In this document: positions 23,413-33,257 of the stretch, one piece after another | Layout: each line of letters starts with the position of its first letter | How positions within the stretch are numbered: the first letter of the stretch is position 1 | Assembly: GCF_001411555.2 (NCBI RefSeq) | Contig: NC_049916.1 | Span: 6,510,001-6,574,000 of the forward strand | Source: Juglans regia | Lineage: Eukaryota; Streptophyta; Magnoliopsida; Fagales; Juglandaceae | DNA: 64,000 nt | Reading direction: 5' to 3' | Made by a program: the position numbers and the translations under genes | The notes under the pieces: generated by a model | Told to the model about the DNA's origin: nothing | The model's database searches: none | Seen by the model: only the letters and a program-made list of their open reading frames with translations

Positions 23413-23608
23413 GAAAAAAAACTTATGACAGAGATGAAGAAGAACCTGATAAAGAACTTGTTGAAGAATTTGACGTGGAATGTGCAGAAGAAGAAAAATT
23501 ACAGTGAAAATTCTACAAATAACCTGGGACTCTTCTGATACTAGAAGATCTTCTCAGAAGTTCAGAAGGTATTGGTGAAGGAGCAGATTGAGTTGGAGAT
23601 GAATGTGA

Positions 23609-24355
23609 CTAAACATGGGAAATGGAAGAGGAAGAAGTAGTTGGAGAACCATTTGAGGATGATGTTGAAGGTATAGTGAATGAATCTAAAGTTGAAGATT
23701 CACAAGGAAAAACAGTAAGGGGAATTGAAGAAGAAACATGAAAAGTTTCAAAATTAAAAGGAAAAATATGTTCATGAAAAACAACATTTCTGGATATAAA
23801 ATATTGATTGGTTTTAATATCAAGAAACTCGTATCCTTTTATGCCAAAATGATATCTAAGAAAAATACAAGTACGAGCCTTATGATCAAATTTGGTGCGA
23901 GATCTTTGCAAAGTTTATGCAAAACAGAGGCAACCAAAAGTCCGTAAATGATCATAAGAAAGAGAAGTTTTTTTTAAAAAAAAAAAGGCTTAAAATGAGA
24001 TTTTTTTATTTAAAAGAGGAGTAAGCAACCTATTAATAAGATAGGTAGCTGTTAGAACAGTATAACCTCAAAAATTAATAAGTAAATGAGATTGAATTAT
24101 CATTGCTCTGGCTATTAAGTATGTGCTGATATTTTCTCTCCACAACAAAATTTTGTTGTGGAGTTTCAACGTGTTGATGTATGATACCTTTAGAATGAAG
24201 AAAATGAAAGAAAAAAATCTTGTGCCATGATCAGTGCGTAGTGTTTGATTTTAAGATGAAATTGTGTTTTAACCATCTTATAAAAAATCTAAAATATATA
24301 TGAAACCCCACATTTTTGCTTGAGAAGACAAAGTCATGTAGCAAGAGTTGAATCA
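23609..24355 (-). pseudogene. Copia integrase C-terminal remnant
   Basis: Near 23730-23911 the minus strand reads RTKFDHKARTCIFLRYHFGI, KGYEFLDI and ISRNVVFHEHIFPF, the conserved C-terminal region of Copia integrase. The catalytic core between 23950 and 24355 is badly broken, with several A-runs and stops. Confidence 0.8.
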
Positions 24356-25283
24356 TCAATAATAATTAAAAAATATTGTAACCTTCAACAGTAGGAACAG
24401 AATATGGGCCCTAAGCATCACAATGCACAAGATCAAAAGGAGCAACTGATAGATTAACATTATTAGGAAAAGTAATTTTCTTTGCCTAGCTAATGGACAA
24501 ATCATACAAGGATTGCATGGAACAGTTAATTGTGAAACAAATTTATTAACAAACATCATCCTAGAATTAGAAGAATGACCTAGTCTATTATACCAAAGCT
24601 CATCTTTAAAGCATTTGGATGAAACTGAACAAGTATGTAAAGGCAAAATATCAGGTAAGTAAGCAGTATATGTACTAGAAAAAAAATTAGGTTTAGAAAT
24701 AAAAGAGTCTGATTGTTGCAATATATAAACACTTCCCTGCTATCTACCCACTCCAATTAGCCTCCAACAAATCAGGTTCTAAATTAAACAAAAGTCAAAA
24801 GAAAACAAGAAGCAACAAGTTAGTGAATGAGTTAACTTGCTGATTGAAATCAATTTGAATTGGAAAGAAGGAACACATAGAACACCATGTAAAGAAAGGT
24901 GTTCAGAAATGTGAACAGAGCCAATATGTGTAACAGGCACAGATTGACCATTAGGAAGCTTAACAGAAGCATTAATAGAATTGGTAATGGAAGAAAAACA
25001 ATCAATAGAAGGAACCATATGATTAATGGCCCCTGTATCTAAGGTCCGAAGATTTGAATAAAAAACAGTAGACTGAATAGTAGAAAAAATAGAGTGAGTA
25101 TTATTATGAGGAAAAATAATACCAGAAAATGAGGAATTTGAAACAATTGCATTTATAGCAAGAGAAGCCTCAGCAACATTTTTTGGAGGATGAAGCATGG
25201 ATAGAAGTTGTTTATACTGAGTCTCAGTTAAAGAGAAAGGAGAAGCAGCCGAGGAATTGCTATCATTAAAGACAATATGATTG
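24356..25283 (-). pseudogene. Copia protease and gag-pre-integrase region
   Basis: The protease frame (minus, from about 25283) includes LDTGAINHM, matching the Copia active site DxGAxxHM. It is followed by LPNGQSVPVTHIGSVHI and GVLCVPSFQFKLISISKL. The gag-pre-integrase part (24356-24721) has LWYNRLGHSS and CMICPLARQRKL. The two parts are in different frames. Confidence 0.85.
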
Positions 25284-25291
25284 GTCACGGA

Positions 25292-25628
25292 TAGAGATGT
25301 AATCAAGCCGAGCCGAGCCGGTTTTTGGCTTGCCGAGCTCGGCTCGACTCAAAATACTCGAGCTTGAGATTTTTTTATTTTATTTTTGTTTGAGCTCGAC
25401 TCGATAAGCTAAACACTTAACTCGAGCTCGAGCTCGAGCTCGTCCCACAAACGAGTTCGAGTCGAGCCGAGCTCAAGTAGTATATTAAATTATTAAGTTT
25501 TATCGACTAATTATTATACAAATTATAAAATATATTTATGAAGTATATTCACTATATAGAGATAAGTAATTAGATTACATATTATATATTTAATTATAAA
25601 AGTGGGTTGCTCATATTATTAGTTACTA

Positions 25629-25661
<33 letters not shown>

Positions 25662-25954
25662 GAGCCGGTAGCCATATGGAAGTTACTACATATATGTGTA
25701 TATATACATAGGTGTATGTATATATTTATCAATATATGACTGAGTTTTACGAGTCGAGCTAACGAGTCAACTCGAGCATAAACGAGCGAGCTTTAATGAG
25801 CCTTAGCCGAGTTTTGTCGGGTATGTGTCATTTACAATTCGAGGGTACTTGCTTTCACGAGCGAGCTTTTTTTTTCATGAGTCGAGTTCGATTCGAGTTT
25901 AACCAAGCGAGTACCGAGTGGGCTATCGAACATATTGGTTCATTTATAGCCCTA
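25292..25954. repeat. hAT-like non-autonomous element inside Copia gag, CGAGCTCG-rich
   Basis: The ends TAGAGATGTAATCAAGCC and, reversed, TAGGGCTATAAATGAACC are imperfect terminal inverted repeats of hAT type. The flanks GTCACGGA (25284-25291) and GCCACTGA (25955-25962) agree at 6 of 8 positions, fitting an 8-bp target duplication. Removing it restores the Copia frame KQQSVTNHIVF. Both ends are rich in GAGCTCG/GAGCCGAG words, and the middle is AT-rich with a TATATATGTGTATATATACA run. It has no coding capacity. Confidence 0.82.
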
Positions 25955-25962
25955 GCCACTGA

Positions 25963-26683
25963 CTGTTGCTTCTGCTTAGGTTTGTAGCCTTGGAAAAAAC
26001 CATGCAATTTGTAACATTTTTCAATCACGTGACTAGTGATTTCACAATGTTGACACACTGATCTATCCTTTTTAGAAAATGATTTAATAGATCTGATTCC
26101 TTCAGTTTAAGAAACAAATACATGTGAATCAACAGAAGGTAGAGAAACAGAGGAAATTTATCTTTGTTATTCCTCTTGTAAAACAAGAGAAAATGCTTTA
26201 TTAAGAAGAGGCAAAGGCTCCATAAGTAAGATTTGTGTACAAGTAGGTGCAAAAGACTCATTCAAGCCCATCAGAAACTGTAAAACACACTCTTGTTAAA
26301 CATAGGAGTTCAACGTACGTACGGCTCCACAAGAACAAGCTTGTAATTAGTCAGTTCATCCCAAAGGCCCTTAAGGCGAGTAAAATAATTACTCACAAAA
26401 AGTTGATATTGAGAAAAAGTAGAAATCAATTTCTGCAAAAGAAAAATGCAAGGACCATTTTCTGAGAAAAACCCTCCTTAAGATTTGACCAGATCTCATG
26501 CGCAGTAGTAATGTATAAAATACTAGAAGAAAATTTAGGAGAAAGATAGTTTAAGATCCAAGATATCACCATATTATTGCATCGAAGCCATGGAGAAAGA
26601 AGAGGATCTGTTGAATCCGAAGGCATAGAGATAGATCCATCGACGAAATCGAGTTTATTCTTTCCCAAAAGAGCCATCACCAT
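25963..26683 (-). pseudogene. Copia gag remnant
   Basis: The minus-strand frame starting at 26683 (MVMALLGKNKLDFVDGSI, later CNNMVISWILNYLSP) is the UBN2/Copia gag type. Downstream comes a Cys/His knuckle CQHCEITSHVIEKCYKLHGF (about 25999-26058), then the KPKQKQQS segment cut by the hAT-like element. Frame changes at about 26430 and 26060 inactivate it. Confidence 0.83.
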
Positions 26684-26838
26684 CAGACGAGACTAGGGAT
26701 GATAGTTATCGTCGATGAGAGGCTTAGTGACCAAAAGGACACTGGGACTATTGCTAAGGTGAAGAAAGAAGGGAGAAGTAGCATCCTCTGAAACATGTTT
26801 GTGAGACGGTGTTGTGGAAGGAAAAATCGTCTAATACC

Positions 26839-27060
26839 ATGTAAAGTTTAAACTCTAGCAGAGAAAAGGGATGAAATCCTAGTAAAGAGAAGTAGTCAAA
26901 GGGTCTGGAACCTTTTGGAATAAAACCTCTGTTTATTAAAGGATCAATTCCGTGTATATGTGTTTTACAAAAATGAAGTGAAGTACAATATTTATAGTAT
27001 ATACAAATAAACTAATATAGACATGTGACAAGCACGTGAAACATAAAATAATTCATGATA
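26839..27060 (-). repeat. Copia 5' LTR (right copy)
   Basis: The sequence is 222 bp. In element orientation it begins TATCATGAAT and ends CTTTACA, directly followed by the primer site TGGTATTAGA. It differs from the left copy at scattered positions and small indels, so the insertion is not very recent. Its inner end is CA, while the left copy ends in TA. Confidence 0.9.
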
Positions 27061-28004
27061 GTTGCAAATAATAGTCATTAGTATTGTCGGCTGGCTCGTT
27101 GTAAGAAATAGATTTCCAATTAAAAGTTTTCATTGCAACTACCAATATAGACTATTTGCATTCAAATGGACTCTATTGTCGTTGATGTTTGTAATTATCT
27201 TTAATCATGCTTATGAACAATTGCGAATGAAGGGACAAGTACTTGCAATAAGTTCTACATACCCATAGTGGCATAGTATTGTGTTTAATTCTAGTACTGG
27301 TTTTATAGGATGACTTCATATGCATATACATGATATACTACAATGTTATTGCACTATATACTTGAGCAGACCTTTTACAATACAATCTTGCATGATTGCA
27401 ATATTCCTCCAAGCATATAAACATAAACACATTTATGCACAAGCACATCAATTTGAGACAATAATACATGATATACTACAATGTTATTGCACCATGTACT
27501 TGACCAGACCTCTTACAATGGAGCCTTACATGATTACAATATTTTTCTAAACATATAAACTTAAATACATGTACTGCACAAGCACATTAATTTGAGACAA
27601 TAATACATGCTCTTTCATTCATTAATTAGCATATTACATTGCACAATCACTCATACCATTTGATTATAGTTCCATTATAATATAAAATCATCATTTTCCA
27701 AAGTACACAAAAACATTAATATGCAACTACCTTATATATAGTTTGAAGAGCAATTGTATACAAATGTACATGATGTCGTAACCTAACTTCAAACATGATA
27801 GTGAGGCCTCACCAATTGCTTCACAACTACATTTACCTTACATTAACATGGACCAACATTTTAGATTTACAACCACTTAATTAAAAATTCATATCTAATA
27901 CTGAAGTTTTTGCTTAAGAAAACAAAAAGGCTAAAGGTCAAACATGACATACCAAAAGTAAGGCTATGCTCCAAACTCTATTTTTATCATTTCTAATAAC
28001 GATG

Positions 28005-28005
<1 letters not shown>
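27061..28005 (-). mobile_element. CACTA-like element, continuation after the Copia insertion
   Basis: The subterminal TTGCAA-type repeats continue to about 27245 (GTTGCAAATAATAG, CATTGCAACTACCAA, ACTTGCAATAAG). A ~139-bp tandem duplication follows (27331-27609). The rest is AT-rich with no ORF. Joining 12250-12610 to 27061 gives one continuous subterminal region of about 550 bp. Confidence 0.5.
27331..27609. repeat. 139-bp tandem duplication
   Basis: TGATATACTACAATGTTATT starts at 27331 and again at 27469. The closing phrase ACAATAATACATG is also repeated. The two units differ by several substitutions. It lies inside the CACTA-like element. Confidence 0.8.

Positions 28006-28040
<35 letters not shown>
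28006..28040. repeat. (TA)n microsatellite
   Basis: This is an uninterrupted run of about 17 TA units. It directly precedes the tRNA-Met-complementary motif at 28049 and the viral RT fragment. Confidence 0.95.
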
Positions 28041-28042
<2 letters not shown>

Positions 28043-28048
28043 AACAAG

Positions 28049-28480
28049 TGGCTCTGATACCAAATGAAGATTTTTTTCTTGGTTATGATATTTCTAAATG
28101 ACAAATTCGTCCTATTGATAGAGCTATCCAATCTACTAATAAATTTCCTTATGTCATCATTGATAAAACACAGCTACAAAGATTTCTTGATTACTTGAAC
28201 TACATTGTTGAATTTTATAGAGATATGAGAAAACACTGTAAACCAATATTTGAAAGGTTACAAATTAGTCCACCGCCTTGGTTTGACTTTCATACTTCTC
28301 TTATTAAACAGATTAAAACTCATGTTATGACTCTATATTGTCTTGGTATTTCTACAATCAAAAGCAACATAGAGTCTTGGTATACACACACACACACCCC
28401 TGTACAATTAAAAGCATGTCTTTTGGTAAGCCAACCTATTGATTGCTTCCAATTTTTCTCTGAGACTCCATCAATGTGAA
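28049..28480 (+). pseudogene. Endogenous caulimovirid (pararetrovirus) RT fragment with tRNA-Met primer-site motif
   Basis: From about 28076 the plus strand carries a degenerate frame matching the C-terminal part of a caulimovirid reverse transcriptase. It shows FLGYDIS, then a stop, a RPIDRAIQ segment, TQLQRFLDYLNYI, KPIFERLQ, PPPW and a short downstream part before degradation. The order and wording fit plant pararetroviruses (petu/florendovirus-like), not Gypsy RT. TGGCTCTGATACCA at 28049-28062 is the complement of the initiator-tRNA-Met primer site, so the primer motif points to the minus strand while the RT fragment is on the plus strand. This implies a rearranged copy. It is short, broken and not functional. 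Confidence 0.72.
28386..28399. repeat. Short (AC)n run
   Basis: ACACACACACACACC occurs within the degraded end of the viral fragment. Confidence 0.7.
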
Positions 28481-28530
28481 CATCATTTTCATCTATTCTT
28501 CATGTAACCTCTGACTCTCCATGACTGCTT

Positions 28531-28571
28531 GCAACCACTTTGTCAATTCCTCGCACTGACAAAGTGGTTGC
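28531..28571. repeat. Perfect 15-bp inverted repeat (hairpin)
   Basis: GCAACCACTTTGTCA (28531-28545) and TGACAAAGTGGTTGC (28557-28571) are exact reverse complements separated by 11 bases. The surroundings show no MITE ends or T-run. Confidence 0.85.
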
Positions 28572-29590
28572 ACATCTCAACTTGTTCTAATAGATTGTTC
28601 ACCAAAGGAGAGCACATTGATGGTTCAAGTACAATGGAACGACCTAATCCTCGAACATACCCAGATCTCTGCCCTAGTAACTTTTTGAATACCTATTTTG
28701 CTATATCTTTAGAGGTTCTAGTGTGATCTTTCTTTCTTCATAAAGAAATCATTTGATTCTATCATTCAAATAATAATATTCTAGAAAATAAGTTACCATT
28801 CTATATCACAAAATGACTTAACAAGAAAACAAATAAATCAAATAAGAGCATTGTTGCTCACATAGTTTTCTTCAGTGTGCTCTATCACAAATGTCCCCTT
28901 TTTGCGAGACCACCAACATAACTTTCACTAAGTTTTTTACAATCTCATGCTACAAAGTAATTAATAAAAGTATAATTTGTAATCTTGGTATACAAAGATT
29001 TTAACCGACTAAAGATGTATAAAAAATGGCATTTCTTACATTTCCAGTGATTAACCTCACAAAGGACTTCGAACTAGCTACGTGATTTGACCGTGTCTTC
29101 TCCCTATTCATCTTGTTTTGGTTGGATAATTTCTAGATCATCAAATTAATGTAAATAAAAAAATCAATGCCAATTTTAATACATACCAACAGACCAAATG
29201 AAAAGCAATCACAGACTTTGGTTGACATGTAAAAAACTATAGCGTAAAATATTCATACAAAAATTTCAAGATCACATTCTTTCCACAATTGATTTAAATT
29301 AAACTAACTCAATTTGTTAGTTATAGTTACATGAAAGGTAGGAAATATCCATCATTCACACAACTTCTTCCAAATTAGTGCATCAACAATCTTTGCGCAT
29401 TTAGCCAAGGTTGTTGCATGTGTTTGAAATGTCTTATATTCTACGTATAGTTTATAATAGAAGATATTGTAACTAGTTTGCAGCTGTAATCTGATATATT
29501 CTTAGTGATTCAGATTCTCCCAGTCCAAGATAAAATTTGCCTAATAACGTATGAAATTAAGTTATTTAGGTTATTTAACAATAATAACAA
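28572..29590. other. AT-rich sequence inside the CACTA-like element, nothing recognised
   Basis: No ORF with a family signature is visible. The stretch probably belongs to the internal or intronic part of the CACTA-like element on the minus strand. Confidence 0.4.
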
Positions 29591-29599
29591 ATAACAAAT

Positions 29600-30195
29600 C
29601 AAGATATTAGTCACTCACACTCACACGCTGAGTCAGCTTCTCTTTCTCACTATCTGGAATAAACCTCCAATTATCATGAATCATGTTCGCATGGTGCTTG
29701 ACAATCCATGTCATCCTCTGGCTATAAACCTTAGCACTATTACATGAGGGTGAGTATTCCCCTCATGAATCACTACAGGGATAGGCCCTAGCTTACGAAG
29801 TTTTGCAAACAGCCTCACACTTGCTACCCCACGACCTTGCTTTCCTGTCAGAAGCACTAGACATAATACACAATACAAACCCCTCATTGGAAGAAATATA
29901 TAAACATCTACATCCATGGTGAATATGTTTCACTATTTTGTTCATTTATTGATCAATTCTTTCACATTCCAAATGAATGTGTTTACCAGCGGAGATTAGA
30001 TGTGGTGGCTTTTGCTAAACCATCTTCATGATTACTCTTCAATACAACATCAGGTGATTGTGTGGAGTCATCATCAGATGAGAACTCAAATTCAGAGGCT
30101 ACCCTAGTAGCATATGACCTAATGGGCCACATAGGTGAAACTCTCCTCTGTGGATTTCGTGGTACACTTAACCGTCGGGCATTGTAGACCACCAT
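29600..30195 (-). pseudogene. CACTA second-ORF (transposase_24-like) remnant
   Basis: On the minus strand, 29917-29770 reads GKQGRGVASVRLFAKLRKLG then PIPVVIHEGNTHP. After a frame change it continues MTWIVKHHANMIHDNWRF, IPDSEKEKLTQRV (about 29715 down to 29615). This is the plant Transposase_24 signature found in En/Spm-type elements (GRG...KLRK.G..PVVI.EG then TWI.K...M...W..P...K..L..RV). The upstream frame at 29983-30195 (VVYNARRLSVPRNP) is a plausible N-terminal part. Together with the subterminal repeats at 12250 and 27061 this supports one large CACTA-like element. Confidence 0.6.
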
Positions 30196-30589
30196 ACTAC
30201 CCTTTTAAATATAATGCTATGTAAATTTTGCTCTACCCTTAATACAATCCAAGTTAATTTCTATTACAATGCACCTTAATTTAATTAGAAAGGAGCATAA
30301 ATGCAAATGAAAGACATGTCCATGACTATATGTTTACCCTAACCCTTATCCAGATCATCACATCTTATCCAATCTTTCATCCATCTTACCTCATTACTAA
30401 GATTATATAAAAACATCACAAAATATAGAGCCAAGATCTTACAAAAAATCTCAAAATATAAAGCCAAGATTACACAGCCAAAATATTTATGCATCCCAAA
30501 AGATAGCCTTCTTTTATACCAAAACATTTGACACTCTAAGGGTTTTGACACTCTGTAGGTAGACAGATTGACTAAGTATAGTCACTTTA

Positions 30590-31542
30590 CTTCCCTTGAG
30601 CACCCTTATACAACTAGAACAGTGGCATAATAATTTCTAATTAGTTCTTCAAATTACATGGTTCTACCTATCTCAGTGTGTCTAATCGAGATCCTATCTT
30701 CACCAGCAATTTTTGGAAATAATTCTTTCAGCTTTAAGGGGTTCAAATGCACTTGTCTACAGCTTATCATCCCTAGATTGATGGCTAGTCTAAAGCTGTG
30801 AATAAAGCCCTAGAAAACTATCTAAGATGTTTCTCAGGGGATTGGCCGAAAGATTGGTCAACTTGAGTACGCTTGGCAGAGTGGTGGTACAACTCTACAC
30901 CACATGCATCCAACAAATTGACCCCCTTCGAAACCCTATATGGGTACCCACCCCCACAACTCCTTAACTATGTACCAGGTGCTAACTGTACACAAATTGG
31001 TGGAAGCAAACCTAAAATCTAGGGATTAGGTACTCCAATTACTCAAACACAACCTACACAGGGCTTAGGAGAGCATGAAAAGATATGCTGACCTAAGGAG
31101 GAAGGAACATGAGTTTAGGGTTGGAGAACGGGTATACTTAAGGCTGCAGTCGTACCGCATCTCAATCTCCAGCCACCGGGATCTGAAGCTTTCACCACGT
31201 TTCTATGGGCTTTTTCAAGTTCTTCAACTTGTGGGTGGCATGGCATACCATTTAAACCTTCCACTGATAGCAAAAATTCACTCAACATTCCATGTTTCTC
31301 AACTTAAAAAGAAGTCAGGAGTCAAGATCACAGCCTTACCGATGTTACCCCTAGTTGATGAGGAAGGGTGTTGAAGCCTGAACTAGATAATGTTCTTGGG
31401 GCAGCGCATGAGAAAAGTCAGAAACAAGTCTCAGGTGGAGCTACTAATTCGTTGGTAGGGTCAAGGAGATGAAGAAGCAACTTGGGAAATCTACTCGCAG
31501 ATGAAGGATTCCTACCCGCACCTTTTGGGCAAGGTGTTCTAA
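30590..31542 (+). pseudogene. Chromovirus (Ty3/Gypsy) integrase C-terminus and chromodomain remnant
   Basis: Degraded core motifs are visible: SNRDPIFTSNFWK near 30680, STAYHP near 30755, ALENYLRCFSGDWPKD near 30810, NSTPHASNKLTPFETLYGYP near 30890. The clear frame 31075-31374 reads MKRYADLRRKEHEFRVGERV, YLRLQSYR, KLSPRFYGLFQVLQ and STFHVSQLKK. A broken chromodomain follows (EATWEIYSQMKDSYPHL, about 31470-31530). Stops are frequent. The element is 5'-truncated here. Confidence 0.85.
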
Positions 31543-32163
31543 GGGAGAGGAAATTGTAACAATCGAGATCTTTGCATAGAAAGGGATCTCTGGGTAGAAG
31601 GTGAAGTAACTCAGTGGAATGAGATAGAGAAGTACATCGGGTTTAGAAGACTTAGATTGAGAAGGGGCTTGATGTAAGACAGCTGAGGACCTTCATGGCC
31701 TTTTCAAGCCATGCTGGGCCTACATCTTAATTAAGTTGTATGTTGGGCTTGGCCCACACCGTTATCTATATTAGATATTAGCTTTATTTGAAGTTTTGCC
31801 TGTACATAAGTAGACTAGTTAGTTTCTTTGCTTTTTACTAGGTTTTGGCCCTTAGTGCGCCACAATTTCGTTGAGAATCTCTGACATTTACGGTACATGC
31901 AAACTCACTTTTTTCATCATCTGGAATATTATAGAAAGTTCTCTCTTTTCTCTCATTTTCTTCCTTGAGGCTCTCACCCTTGAAGTGAGAATACTATCAT
32001 TGTTTTTATATTTACAACAACAGATCTATTACAACTTCGCTCCCAAACGATCCGTGGATGTAGGTTTTACGCAGAACCACAAAAATTCATCTCTATTTTT
32101 ATTTATATTTTATGCATCTATTTATTGTTTATTCTCATGTATGAACATTTAAGTACTGTGTCA
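31543..32163 (+). repeat. Chromovirus 3' polypurine tract and LTR
   Basis: GGGAGAGGAAAT (31543-31554) is the purine tract just before TGTAACAATCG, the LTR start at 31555. LTR-like promoter and leader text follows (CCGTGGATGTAGGTTTTACG near 32051). The end is placed at TGTGTCA (32163), giving a TG...CA LTR of about 609 bp. The 5' LTR is absent, so the length is inferred. Confidence 0.6.
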
Positions 32164-32181
32164 ACGTTCAAACCATCGTTG

Positions 32182-32228
32182 TGGGCTTTTCGACTACATC
32201 ATTGTGGCCCAAATAACTTTCGTGGGCC
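32182..32228. promoter_or_regulatory. Three site II-like (TGGGCY) motifs upstream of VPS26
   Basis: TGGGCT (32182-32187), GGCCCA (32206-32211) and TGGGCC (32223-32228) cluster within 47 bases. Such site II elements bind TCP factors and mark many plant housekeeping promoters. They lie about 200-400 bases before the likely 5' leader. The function here is inferred. Confidence 0.45.
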
Positions 32229-32429
32229 GGGAATGACTCCTTCCTCTCATTTCGATATGTTGAGCAAATTTACATATTAATATTAAATTTACTTATATGA
32301 AATATTTTGATTGATTTAGCACTTGTCATGATACTGCCGTGAGAATGTTAGCATAGGGCAACCCTATGTCAAATTCTCAATTTTATGCATCCTAGTAATC
32401 ACGTGCCTCTCAGGTGCTTGCTAGCGTAA

Positions 32430-33257
32430 TGGGCGCTTGGGGACTACCCCGGTAGTGCTCTTCGTCCCCATTTCCTCAACTGTCAAACAGTCAAACTCAC
32501 GTCGATCAACGGCTCTCGCACTCTCTCTGCGCGGCCACAATCCCCAATTTCCCACGCTAGGGTTCTCACCCCTACCGTCTATTCGGGAGTTTTCTCGTAC
32601 CCAAACTCACAAGGTATGGAGCCGATTTCTAAATCTCCACGCTGAATCCGACATACATATTATTCGATTTGCCAATCTATCCTTAATTCGATTGTTTCTT
32701 GAGCTTTAATTTCATGCTCATTTAAGTTTTTCCGTCCGTATTTGATCCATAGATTGTTGCATCTAGTTCTAGGTGTACTCAAAGACAAAACGCATGTGAT
32801 TAAGAGCTTGTTATGTTAATGTCCTGTGGGGGGCTTTGAAATTTGAAGAATCTGATTATGCGCTATAAATTGGGAATTGGATGTGTTCACGCACTGACGT
32901 ACACAGACGAACACTTACTTTTTTTTTTCTGTTTTTAGGAGACGCAGGATTTGATTAAGTTGGTTTGGTGGGTGTGGTAATTGTTTCCGCTTAATTTGAG
33001 CTTTGCTTCTTTAATATAGTTGTGAGCTAAACTATATGCTTTGTGATAGATGCATAGATTCATATACATGCATTGATTATGAGCTTAAAACATGTGTATA
33101 CTCGGCATATGGTTTCTGTTTTAGGTGCCTGGGTTTTGGCCATTTTGCATGTTTAGCTACGGTAGTTGATGTGTTCTTCAGCTTAAATTTTGTACGGAAT
33201 TTTGCAGGTGCATAGGGTAAAGCTTTTAAAGTGCCAGATTTGATTGTGATCAGCATG
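32430..33257 (+). other. VPS26: VPS26 5' leader with a leader intron
   Basis: A CT- and GC-richer leader runs to about 32613 (ACTCACAAG followed by GTATGG, a donor). A second leader exon follows acceptor TTTTGCAG at 33207 and runs 33208-33257, ending in the start codon. The transcript start is not determinable. The leader intron would be 32614-33207. Confidence 0.6.

Larger units (their letters stand above)
12611..27060 (-). mobile_element. Copia LTR retrotransposon, minus orientation, with nested Gypsy and hAT-like insertions
   Basis: Two ~220-bp LTRs (12611-12830 and 26839-27060) are flanked by an exact 5-bp target duplication GTTGC (12606-12610, 27061-27065). Reading on the minus strand gives the 5' LTR, a primer site TGGTATTAGA abutting the LTR (complement of 26829-26838, like the initiator-tRNA-Met site TGGTATCAGA), gag, protease, integrase, RT, RNase H, a purine tract GAAGGGGG (complement of 12831-12838) and the 3' LTR. 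The domain order (integrase before RT) is that of Copia. Short LTRs suggest the Ale/Retrofit group, which is inference. Removing the Gypsy (9.0 kb) and hAT-like (0.66 kb) insertions leaves an element of about 4.8 kb, a normal Copia size. All ORFs carry lesions. Confidence 0.93.

Noticed and set aside
25300..25450. Dense GAGCTCG repeats that could look like a CRISPR or regulatory array
   Set aside because: They are overlapping short palindromic words at the ends of a hAT-like MITE in a plant genome, with no spacer structure.
27320..27550. 76-codon plus ORF with internally repeated peptide
   Set aside because: The repetition is simply the 139-bp tandem DNA duplication; there is no protein signature.
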